Shown here piece after piece: positions 15,460-23,357 of a stretch of DNA of 64,000 nt. Positions within the stretch are counted from its first letter, which is position 1. The number at the start of each line of letters is the position of its first letter. This DNA comes from Actinomadura hibisca NBRC 15177. Its GTDB lineage: Bacteria; Actinomycetota; Actinomycetes; Streptosporangiales; Streptosporangiaceae. The stretch covers positions 62,001 to 126,000 of the forward strand of contig NZ_BCRO01000043.1 in NCBI RefSeq assembly GCF_001552635.1, written 5' to 3'. Below the pieces are notes generated by a model. It made no database searches. It was not told the DNA's origin and saw only the letters and a list, made by a program, of their open reading frames with translations. The position numbers were made by a program, and so were the translations under genes.

Positions 15460-17345
15460 GCAAACACGGCGCGAGCAAGAACGGCGCGCACAAGAGCGGC
15501 CCGCACAAGCACGGCGAGGGCAGGCACCGCGCGGGCGGAACGCCGCCCGGCGCAGGCGGAGCAGCCGGCGCAGGCGGAGCAGCCCGCGCGGGCCGAGTGC
15601 CCGGCGCGGGCCGTGAGTCCGTTCGGCTGGTCGTCCAGACGTTGCTGAGCAGGCCGCGCCTGCTGCTGCGCATCGCCGCCTGGTCGGCGGTGGAGGCCGC
15701 CCCGGCGTTCGTCATCGGCCTGGCGGTCGCGCACGCCATCGAGGACGGTTTCGCCGCCGGGGCGCTCCGCACCGGCCTCGCCTGGCTCGCGCTGCTGGCC
15801 GGGGCGTGGCTGCTGGCGGCGGTCGGGGCCCGGCAGGTGGTGCTGGCGGTGGCGGCCGTGGTGGAGCCGTTCCGGGACCACCTGCTGACCCGCGTCGTCG
15901 CCGGATCGGTCCGGCGCGCGGCGGCCGAGGGGCGGCCGCCCGGCACGGCGGCGGTGGCGCGCGCCAACCTCCAGGTCGAGCTGGCCCGGGACGCGCTGGC
16001 CGCCGTCGTCACGGTGGTGCGGTCGTTCGTGTTCACGCTGGCCGGGGTCGTGCTCGGCATGCTGGCGCTGGCCCCGCAGGTGCTGGTGCTGGTGTTGCCG
16101 CCGTTCCTGGCCGGGCTGGTGCTGTTCCTGTTCTCGCTGCCCGCGCTGGCCCGCCGCCAGCGCGCGTTCCTGCTGGCCGACGAGGAGACCGCCGAGGCGA
16201 CCGGCGCGCTGGTCGGCGGCCTGCGCGACATCGCCGCCTGCGGCGCCGAGGACCGGGCCGCCGCCGACGCCGGGCGGCGCATCGACGCGCAGGCCGCGGC
16301 GGGCCGCAAGCTGGCCCTGGTCACCGCGGTGCGCACGGTCGCGCTGTCGGCGGGCGGCTGGGCCCCCGTCGTCGCGGTGCTGGCCGGGCTGCCCTGGCTG
16401 GCGGGGCAGGGCGTGGGCCCCGCCGTGGTGATCGGGACGCTGACCTACCTCACCCAGTCGCTCATCCCGGCCTTCAGCGGCTTCGTGGAGGGGCTCGGCG
16501 TCAGCGCGGTCCGGCTGGGCGTCGCGCTGAACCGCGCGCTGGAGGCCGCCGGGCCCGAGCCGTCGCCGGACGCGGTCGCTGGACCGGTCCCGGCGCTCGC
16601 GCCGCCCGCGACCGGCGGCGTGGAGGTGCGGCTGAGCGGCGTCACCGCCGCCTACGGCCCGCACGCCGCCCCCGTGATCGACGACCTCGACCTGACCGTC
16701 CGGCCCGGCGACCACCTGGCGGTGGTGGGGCCGAGCGGCATCGGCAAGTCCACGCTGGCCGCCCTCATCGCCGGGATGCTGACGCCGCGCGCCGGGACGG
16801 TCCTGGTCGGCGGGGTGCCCGCCGCCGACGTCGCCCCGGCCGCGCGCGTGCTGATCCCGCAGGAGGCGTACGTCTTCCGCGGCACCGTGCTGGAGAACCT
16901 GTGCTACCTCGCCGACGCCCCCGAACCGGTGATCGCGGAGGCGATGGCGGCGGTCGGAACGGCCGATCTGGTGCGGCGGCTCGGCGGGCTGCGCGCCGAA
17001 CTGGACCCCGCCGCGCTGTCGGCCGGGGAGCGCCAGCTCGTCGCGCTGACCCGCGCCTACCTCGCGCCCGCGGGCCTGACCGTGCTGGACGAGGCGACCT
17101 GCCATCTGGACCCCGCCGCCGAGGCCCGTGCCGAGGAGGCGTTCGCCCGCCGCGGCGGCACCCTGATCGTCATCGCGCACCGGGTCAGCTCGGCCGTGCG
17201 CGCCCGGCGCGTCCTGCTCATGGACGGCACCCGGGTGCGGCTCGGCACGCACGAGGAGCTGGCGCGCACCGCACCGCTGTACGCCGACCTGGTGGGCCGC
17301 TGGAAGCCGCCGGGCCGAGACCCCGAACGGGAGTTCGTGCCATGA
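15456..17345 (+). CDS. lanT2: ABC transporter half-protein with canonical ATPase site (lanthipeptide export)
   Basis: 629 residues from the GTG at 15456, which overlaps the previous stop (GTGTGA). Residues 1-55 are an unusual tail: first Lys/His/Gly-rich (SKHGASKNGAHKSGPHKHG), then Gly/Ala-rich. The membrane domain (about 60-370) and ATP-binding domain (about 385-620) follow. Walker A is GPSGIGKST, the signature is LSAGERQLVALTRA and Walker B is GLTVLDEAT with the catalytic Glu, which complements the degenerate partner. The pair should export the modified lanthipeptide. The stop overlaps the peptidase ATG (ATGA). Confidence 0.93.
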   Translation: MSKHGASKNGAHKSGPHKHGEGRHRAGGTPPGAGGAAGAGGAARAGRVPGAGRESVRLVVQTLLSRPRLLLRIAAWSAVEAAPAFVIGLAVAHAIEDGFAAGALRTGLAWLALLAGAWLLAAVGARQVVLAVAAVVEPFRDHLLTRVVAGSVRRAAAEGRPPGTAAVARANLQVELARDALAAVVTVVRSFVFTLAGVVLGMLALAPQVLVLVLPPFLAGLVLFLFSLPALARRQRAFLLADEETAEATGALVGGLRDIAACGAEDRAAADAGRRIDAQAAAGRKLALVTAVRTVALSAGGWAPVVAVLAGLPWLAGQGVGPAVVIGTLTYLTQSLIPAFSGFVEGLGVSAVRLGVALNRALEAAGPEPSPDAVAGPVPALAPPATGGVEVRLSGVTAAYGPHAAPVIDDLDLTVRPGDHLAVVGPSGIGKSTLAALIAGMLTPRAGTVLVGGVPAADVAPAARVLIPQEAYVFRGTVLENLCYLADAPEPVIAEAMAAVGTADLVRRLGGLRAELDPAALSAGERQLVALTRAYLAPAGLTVLDEATCHLDPAAEARAEEAFARRGGTLIVIAHRVSSAVRARRVLLMDGTRVRLGTHEELARTAPLYADLVGRWKPPGRDPEREFVP

Positions 17346-19432
17346 ATCCCCCTGCCGTGACCCCTCCCCCGGCCGACCGCGAGCCGACCGTCGATCTCCT
17401 GCACGGGGAACGTGTCCCCGACCCCTACCGGTGGCTGGAGGACGCGGAGCTGCCGCGCACGCGGGCCTGGCTCGCCGCCCAGGACGAGCTGTGGCGCGCC
17501 CACGCCGCCGGGTTCACCACGCGCGACCGGTTCCGCGAGCGCGGCGCGGCGCTCGCCGACACCGGCAATATCAGCGCGCCCGTCTGGCGGGGCGACCGCT
17601 CGTTCTTCACCCGCCGCGCGGCCGGGCAGGAGCACGCCGTCCTCTACACCGTCCGCGACGGCGAGCCCGAACGCGCGCTGGTGGACCCCGTCGCGCTGGA
17701 CCCGTCCGGGCTGACGACGCTGGACGCCTGGCACGCCGACCCCGCCGGGCGGCTGCTGGCCTACCAGGTGTCGCGCGGCGGCACCGAGCGCGCCGAGCTG
17801 CGCGTCCTGGAGGTCGCGACCGGCCGGACGGTGGACGGGCCCGTCGACCGGTGCCGCTACTCCCCCGTGGCCTGGCTGCCCGACGGCTCCGGCTTCTACT
17901 ACGTGCGCGCCACCCCGGACGGCTCGGCCCGCCGCGTCCTGCTGCACCGCGTCGGCGACGCGCCCGACGGCGACGCCGAGGTGTTCGGCACGGGCCGGGC
18001 CCGCACCGACACCTACGGCCTGGGCGTCAGCCACGACGGGCGCTGGCTCGCGGTCTCGGTGACGCCCGGCATCGCGCCGTCCAACGAGCTGTGGCTGGCC
18101 GACCTCGCCGAGGGCGACCCCGCCGCGCCGCGCTTCCGCGCCGTCCGGCAGGACCGGGACGCCCGCAGCGTGCTGCTGGTGGGCCGCGACGACCGGATGT
18201 ACGTCGTCACCGACCACCAGGCCCCGCGCGTGCGGCTGTGCACCGCCCACCCGGACCGGCCGGGCGACTGGACCGACCTGGTCCCCCAGGACCCCGAGGC
18301 GGTCTTCGCCGACTTCACCGTCCTGGACGGCCCGGAGCTGGCGCGGCCCGTCCTGCTGGTCACCCGCATCCGCGCCGCGCTGAGCGAGGTCACCGTGCAC
18401 GACCTGGCCACCGGCGAGCGGATCGCCGACGTGCCGCTGCCGGGCGCGGGCTCGGTCGGCGCGCTGTCGGCGCGGCCGGAGGGCGGCCACGAGGCGTGGT
18501 TCACCTACACCGACATGGTGACGCCGGAGGCGGTGTGGCGGTACGACGCGCGCACCGGCGAGACGACGCCGTGGGCGCCGTGCCCGGGGCGCGCCGACGT
18601 CCCCGACGTGGAGTCGTGGGAGGTGCAGTGCGTCTCGGCCGACGGGGAGCCGGTGTCGATGACGGTGGTCGGCCGCGCCGGGGACGAGGGGCCGCGGCCC
18701 GCGATCCTGTACGGGTACGGCGGGTTCGGCGTGCCGCTCGTGCCGTCCTACGCCGCCGACGCGCTGGCGTGGGTGGAGGCGGGCGGGGTGCTGGCCATCG
18801 CGCGGTTGCGCGGCGGCGGCGAGGCGGGGTTGTCCTCGCACCGCGCCGGGATGCTGGGGCGCAAGCAGAACGTGTTCGACGACTTCGTGGCCGCCGCCGA
18901 GAAGCTGGTGTCGGGCGGCTGGACGTCTCCGGAGCAGCTGGCGATCTGGGGCGAGTCCAACGGGGGCCTGCTGGTGGGCGCGGCGCTGACGCAACGTCCC
19001 GACCTGTTCGCCGCCGCCGTCTGCATGGCGCCGCTGTTGGACATGGTGCGGTACGAGCGTTCGGGGCTCGGCGCGTCGTGGCGCGGCGAGTACGGCTCGG
19101 TGGAGGTGGCCGAGCAGTTCCGCTGGCTGCACGCCTACTCGCCGTACCACCGCGTCCGGCCCGGCGTGAACTACCCGGCGACGCTGTTCGCGGTGTTCGG
19201 CGGCGACACCCGGGTCGACCCGCTGCACGCCCGCAAGATGTGCGCGGCCATGCAGTGGGCGGCGACCGGCGACCGGCCGGTGCTGCTGCGGCACGAGGGC
19301 GAGGTGGGGCACGGGCCGCGCGCGGCGGGGCGCGCGCTGGACCTGGCGGCCGACCTGCTGGCTTTTGCCGCCGCGCACACCGGGCTGGAGGTGCCCGCCG
19401 CCGCGCGCGAACGCGCGGCGGCGACCGAGTGA
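17342..19432 (+). CDS. lanP: Prolyl oligopeptidase (S9 family), probable lanthipeptide leader peptidase
   Basis: 696 residues with an N-terminal prolyl-oligopeptidase beta-propeller (about 5-410, opening VPDPYRWLED) and a C-terminal alpha/beta hydrolase domain. The catalytic triad is visible: Ser539 in WGESNGG, Asp622 in GGDTRVDP and His657 in EVGHGP. No signal peptide, so it acts in the cytoplasm or on peptide before export. It overlaps the second ABC gene by four bases. Prolyl oligopeptidases such as FlaP and AplP cut class III leaders after proline once the core is modified. The precursor has Pro12 at the leader edge and Pro34 inside the linker of the rings. Confidence 0.94.
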   Translation: MNPPAVTPPPADREPTVDLLHGERVPDPYRWLEDAELPRTRAWLAAQDELWRAHAAGFTTRDRFRERGAALADTGNISAPVWRGDRSFFTRRAAGQEHAVLYTVRDGEPERALVDPVALDPSGLTTLDAWHADPAGRLLAYQVSRGGTERAELRVLEVATGRTVDGPVDRCRYSPVAWLPDGSGFYYVRATPDGSARRVLLHRVGDAPDGDAEVFGTGRARTDTYGLGVSHDGRWLAVSVTPGIAPSNELWLADLAEGDPAAPRFRAVRQDRDARSVLLVGRDDRMYVVTDHQAPRVRLCTAHPDRPGDWTDLVPQDPEAVFADFTVLDGPELARPVLLVTRIRAALSEVTVHDLATGERIADVPLPGAGSVGALSARPEGGHEAWFTYTDMVTPEAVWRYDARTGETTPWAPCPGRADVPDVESWEVQCVSADGEPVSMTVVGRAGDEGPRPAILYGYGGFGVPLVPSYAADALAWVEAGGVLAIARLRGGGEAGLSSHRAGMLGRKQNVFDDFVAAAEKLVSGGWTSPEQLAIWGESNGGLLVGAALTQRPDLFAAAVCMAPLLDMVRYERSGLGASWRGEYGSVEVAEQFRWLHAYSPYHRVRPGVNYPATLFAVFGGDTRVDPLHARKMCAAMQWAATGDRPVLLRHEGEVGHGPRAAGRALDLAADLLAFAAAHTGLEVPAAARERAAATE

Positions 19433-19496
19433 CAGGCCGCGTGACACAGGCCGCGTGACGTCGGCCGAATGACACCGGCTGCGTGACCCGGGCCGG
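19429..19496. repeat. 14-bp tandem repeats overlapping the peptidase stop codon
   Basis: Five consecutive units of the form GTGAC-ACNGGCCGC begin at the stop codon of the peptidase gene. The first is 12 bases and the other four are 14. Each later unit again contains TGAC, so the stop codon itself was copied. Looks like slippage or local duplication; see the similar array at 59640-59826. Confidence 0.65.
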
Positions 19497-19538
19497 GCCG
19501 GACGGCACCGGCCGGGGTCATGGCGAGCCGGGCAGGTT

Positions 19539-19569
19539 CCGGGGCCGCGCAGGAGGGGCGCGGCCCCGG
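19539..19569. terminator. Bidirectional terminator between lanthipeptide operon and regulator gene
   Basis: Perfect 12-bp stem CCGGGGCCGCGC (19539-19550) with 19558-19569 and a 7-base loop, lying between two convergent genes. Confidence 0.7.
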
Positions 19570-19574
19570 TCGCC

Positions 19575-20243
19575 TCACCGTCCCAGGGGGTGCCGGGAGC
19601 GGCCGGAGTCGTCGAGACCGCCGGCCTCGTCGCCGTCGCGCCACAACCAGCCGCGCTGGCGGGCCAGGGTGACCGCCTCCACGCGGGTGCGCGCCCCGAT
19701 CTTGTGCATGACGCGGGCCAGGTAGTTGCGCACCGTGCCCGCCGACAGGTAGAGCTGCTCGGCGATCTCGTCGACGGTCGCGCCGTCGGCCATCGCCTCC
19801 AGCACGTCCAGCTCGCGCGGGGTCAGCGGGTTGCGCGCGGCGCCGATCTCGGCGAAGGCCAGCTCGGCGTCGATGACGCGCTCGCCGCGCGCGACCCGGC
19901 GGATGGCGTCCACCAGCTCGGCGGGCGAGGTGTCCTTCAGGACGAAGCCGAGCGCGCCGCCGGTGACGGCGCGGCGCAGGTCGCCCGGCCGCCGCCGCGC
20001 GGCCATGATGATGGCCGCGCACTGCGGGGCGGCCGCGTGCAGTAATCCCATGGCGGTGACGCCGTCCACGTCGGCGAGGTCGGTGCCGATCAGCGCCACC
20101 TCGGGCAGCGCGCGGCCGGCCTCGCTGAGGCCGCTGCCGCGTTCCACGGTGCCGGCGACGGTGATGTCCGGCTCGTCCTCCAGCAGCGCGACCAGGCCGC
20201 TGCGGAACAGGTGCACGCTCTCGGCGATGACAACGCGAATCAC
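19575..20243 (-). CDS. LuxR/NarL family response regulator with degenerate receiver domain
   Basis: 222 residues from the GTG at 20241-20243, preceded by AGGAAGG; the longer upstream frame lacks family similarity. The receiver domain (about 1-120) is atypical. The acidic pair is Glu8-Ser9 instead of Asp-Asp; the position of the phosphorylated Asp aligns with Gly53 in VALIGTDLADVDG; and the switch Thr is replaced in AIIMAARRR. The conserved Lys (FVLKDTSP) remains. The C-terminal LuxR helix-turn-helix (about 145-205, LTPRELDVLEAMADGATVDE) is normal. Position beside the lanthipeptide operon resembles RamR/AmfR, so it probably activates the operon without ordinary phosphorylation. Confidence 0.88.
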   Translation of the reverse strand: MIRVVIAESVHLFRSGLVALLEDEPDITVAGTVERGSGLSEAGRALPEVALIGTDLADVDGVTAMGLLHAAAPQCAAIIMAARRRPGDLRRAVTGGALGFVLKDTSPAELVDAIRRVARGERVIDAELAFAEIGAARNPLTPRELDVLEAMADGATVDEIAEQLYLSAGTVRNYLARVMHKIGARTRVEAVTLARQRGWLWRDGDEAGGLDDSGRSRHPLGR

Positions 20244-20360
20244 GTTCGCCTTCCTGGTGATCAATTCTGCGTCATTTATCAGGGGATGCCGCAGCGAAAG
20301 GGGGTGATCTCTGGAAGGCGCACTCCACAGGGCGGGTGAACAGGGTTTTGACGTCTGCAT

Positions 20361-21109
20361 GATGCCGCCTTAACTGGGCTGAGTTGAAGGGGCGATACTC
20401 AGAGTGAAGGAATTTCACCTGGACGTCAAACGGGACATAGATCGCATATCAGCAAGCCCGCGCCGGGCCGCCGCGAGCCCGCTGCTTGTCGGACGGCAAG
20501 GAGCGCAGGTGGCCGCCCGCCCCGTACGGACATTCCGCCCATCCCGCCATCGGGCCCGGCAAAGGCAGGGCAAAGGCGGCTAGGCCGATATAGGCCAACC
20601 CCCGACGATCATGAACTTTCCCAGGTACACGCCGTCGTCGGGCGCTCCGGAGCCGCGCTGGGCGCTTCCTGAAGGCCAGCCGAAAGTCGGCGCCGACCAC
20701 CTGGTCACCCCGCCTCCGGACGGGCAATTCCGGGCCCCGGCGCCTTTCGATTCCCGCCTCCCGCGACCACGGCCCGCCGCGAATTCCACCCCGCCGCCAT
20801 GACTTCACCAAAACGGTAGGAAAACTAGAGAACCATCGGGCACGACCGAAGGGAACCATTCACCGTCACGACGCATTCCGTTCGGCGAAAAATTCCACGC
20901 GCCGATCATTGACCTCTTTTCAGACATCCACCCCGACCGATTGCGACCGTCCGAACGCCACCGCCCCCGCACCGCACCGCCACCCGCCCCCGATGCGACA
21001 TAAGCCGCATAAAGTACATTTACCGCCAACCGGTCGGCCCGTTCCCCACCCACCCGCGCCCACCCGGCCGCCCGGCTCTTCATCCGCCCGGCCTTCCGCC
21101 GAAGCCGAA
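20361..21109. other. Long gene-free stretch upstream of the regulator
   Basis: About 750 bases with no supported gene. It is less GC-rich than the neighbours around 20360-20460 and 20770-20960 and pyrimidine-rich around 21030-21080. The first part (20244-20460) should hold the regulator promoter. Open frames here lack ribosome sites and family features. Confidence 0.5.
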
Positions 21110-21373
21110 CTAGTGGTCGGGGGTGTCCAGGGCAACCCGTAGCGCGCGCAGCGCGTGGTAGACGCGGACCTTAACCGTCTCGACCGGGACGCCCAACACG
21201 GCGGCGGCCTGGTCCACCGTCCGCTCGCGGAACAACGTCTCGGTGAGGATCTCGCGGTGCGCCGCAGGCAGCGCCCGGAAGGCCCGGACCACCACCGTCC
21301 GCTCGCCCGCGGATCGGGGGACGAGGATCCGGGGTACGGGGAGCTCGCTGTTCTTGCCGTGTCGCAGTGCCAC
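21110..21373 (-). CDS. Small sigma factor region 4-like DNA-binding protein
   Basis: 87 residues from a GTG start. Residues about 28-80 are a sigma-70 region 4 helix-turn-helix: FRALPAAHREILTETLFRE, then VDQAAAVLGVPVETVKVRVYHALRALR. The pattern is that of ECF sigma factors of the SigL/SigM sort, but region 2, which contacts the -10 element and core polymerase, is missing. Upstream sequence on the same strand does not encode region 2 in any frame I checked, so this is either a trimmed remnant of an ECF sigma gene or a stand-alone region 4 protein that could act as an anti-sigma competitor or activator. Confidence 0.65.
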   Translation of the reverse strand: MALRHGKNSELPVPRILVPRSAGERTVVVRAFRALPAAHREILTETLFRERTVDQAAAVLGVPVETVKVRVYHALRALRVALDTPDH

Positions 21374-21495
21374 GTCACGAACCTCGCACCGGTCCCCGCC
21401 CGCCGACAGTCGCTTATGCCGCGTTTAAGGTCGGCTTGAGGGCCGCGGGGCGGGAGGCGGACACGCATGCCTCGCGAATGATTCAATTCCGGCTT

Positions 21496-23193
21496 ATGTG
21501 GCCATCGTCACAGAGACCGCTGCCCTGGCGGCGCTGGTACCCCCCGCAGGTGCCGGTCGCGCCGGAGATCCCCGACGTCCCGGTCACCCGGCTGCTCGAC
21601 GACGCCGCCGAACGTTTCCCCCGCCGCGTCGCGCTGCACTACGCCGGCCGCCGCGTCACCTACGCCCAGCTCCACGAGGCCGCCGACCGGTTCGCCGCCG
21701 GGCTGCACCGGCTCGGCGTGCAGCCCGGCGACCGCGTCGCGCTCGTGCTGCCCAACTGCCCGCAACTGTTCGCCGCCTTCTTCGGGACGCTCCGGCGCGG
21801 GGCGATCGCGGTCGCCCACAACCCCCTCTACACCGAGGACGAGATGCGCCACCAGCTCGCCGACTGCGGGGCGCGGGTCGCGGTCGTGCTGGATCGTTCC
21901 TACGCCACCGTCGCCGCCGCCCGGGGCGGGCTGGAGCACGTGATCGTCACCTCGCTGGCCGACGAGCTGCCCTGGCTCCGCCGCCAGGCGTTGCGGCTGC
22001 CCCTGGTGCAGGTCCAGCGGCGGCGCGCCGCCCTGACCGCCGAGGTGCCGGACGATCCCTGGGTCGTGCCGTTCGCCGAGATGCGGCGGCCCTCGCACCG
22101 GCGCGTGCGCCAGCACCGGCTGGTCCCCCGCGAGCACCTCGCCGCCATCCAGTACACCGGCGGCACCGAGGGCCGTCCCAAGGGCGCGATGCTCACCCAT
22201 CGCAACCTGGTCGCCAACGCCTGCCAGCAGCACGCCTGGGACTTCGGGGCGCGCGAGGGCCGCGAGGTCACGCTCGCCGTGCTGCCGATCTTCCACGCGT
22301 TCGGGCTCACCAGCAGCCTGGTCGCGCCGGTGATGCGGGCCGGGGCGGTCGTGCTGCTGCCGCGCTTCGACCGCGCGCGGGTGCTGGCCGCGCTGCGCAG
22401 GCACCGGCCCACGGTGTTCCCGGGCGTCCCGACGTTGTACGAGCAGGTCCTCGACACCCCGGGCCTGCGTCCCCGCGACCTGGACTCGGTGCGCGTGTTC
22501 GTCTCCGGCGCCATGGCCATGCCGCCGTCCACGGCCGAACGCCTGGAGGCGCTCGGCGGCCACCGGCTGATCCAGTGCTACGGCCTCACCGAGGCGTCCC
22601 CCGCCGTCACCGCCAACCCGCTGACCGGCGACGCCCGCAACACGACCGTGGGCGTGCCGCTGCCGCTGACCGACGTGGTCGTGGTGGACCGGGACGAGCC
22701 CACCCGCGTCCTGCCGCCCGGCGAGGCGGGCGAACTCGTCGTACGGGGCCCGCAGGTGTTCGCCGGGTACTGGAACCAGCCGCTGGCCACCGCGCGGGCG
22801 CTGTCCAAGGGATGGTTGCGCACCGCCGACATCGGCGTGATCTCGGCCGACGGGTTCGTCAGCGTCCTCGACCGCTGGGACGACACGATCAAGGTGAGCG
22901 GGTTCAGCGTCTTCCCCGGCGAGGTCGAGGAGGTGTTGCGGCGGCACCCGGCGGTGCTGGACTGCGCGGTCGTCGGCGCGCCCGACCGGCGGCGCGGCGA
23001 GCGCGTGGTGGCGCACGTGGTGGAGCACCCCGCCTACCCGTTCTCCGCCGACGAGCTGCGCCGCCACTGCGAGCGCTCGCTGACCCACTACAAGGTGCCC
23101 GCCGAGTTCCGGCCGCGCGCCGACCTGCCCCGCAACGCGATCGGCAAGGTCGTGCGGCGGCGGTTGCGCGCCGGGGACACCCCGGCCCCCTGA
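21496..23193 (+). CDS. Long-chain acyl-CoA synthetase (AMP-binding)
   Basis: 565 residues from the ATG at 21496; an ATG at 21478 in frame is an alternative and neither has a clear ribosome site. The adenylation P-loop is YTGGTEGRPKGAML, the A5 motif is QCYGLTEASP and the catalytic lysine motif near the end is RNAIGKVVRR. It activates a fatty or other carboxylic acid as acyl-AMP and then acyl-CoA. The order and length match FadD-type ligases. It stands alone, so the substrate is unclear; a link to a lipidated product of the neighbouring RiPP operon is not supported by any acyltransferase nearby. Confidence 0.92.
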   Translation: MWPSSQRPLPWRRWYPPQVPVAPEIPDVPVTRLLDDAAERFPRRVALHYAGRRVTYAQLHEAADRFAAGLHRLGVQPGDRVALVLPNCPQLFAAFFGTLRRGAIAVAHNPLYTEDEMRHQLADCGARVAVVLDRSYATVAAARGGLEHVIVTSLADELPWLRRQALRLPLVQVQRRRAALTAEVPDDPWVVPFAEMRRPSHRRVRQHRLVPREHLAAIQYTGGTEGRPKGAMLTHRNLVANACQQHAWDFGAREGREVTLAVLPIFHAFGLTSSLVAPVMRAGAVVLLPRFDRARVLAALRRHRPTVFPGVPTLYEQVLDTPGLRPRDLDSVRVFVSGAMAMPPSTAERLEALGGHRLIQCYGLTEASPAVTANPLTGDARNTTVGVPLPLTDVVVVDRDEPTRVLPPGEAGELVVRGPQVFAGYWNQPLATARALSKGWLRTADIGVISADGFVSVLDRWDDTIKVSGFSVFPGEVEEVLRRHPAVLDCAVVGAPDRRRGERVVAHVVEHPAYPFSADELRRHCERSLTHYKVPAEFRPRADLPRNAIGKVVRRRLRAGDTPAP

Positions 23194-23357
23194 CCGCCGG
23201 AAGATCCTTAACAAGACTCCGACGCCGTATGTCCGGCATCGGTTGTCGTTCTGGCCGCTTACGGTCCAAGCCGTTCACAAACGCTCAGAGTCATTCATTG
23301 TTCGCACAGGTGGAGCCCTCGCCCGGCTCCGCAAGGGGATCGAGCAAAGAGGTGACC

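Noticed and set aside
20449..21083. Minus-strand frames upstream of the LuxR-type regulator
   Set aside because: No ribosome sites or family; the sequence is biased and non-repetitive noncoding DNA.
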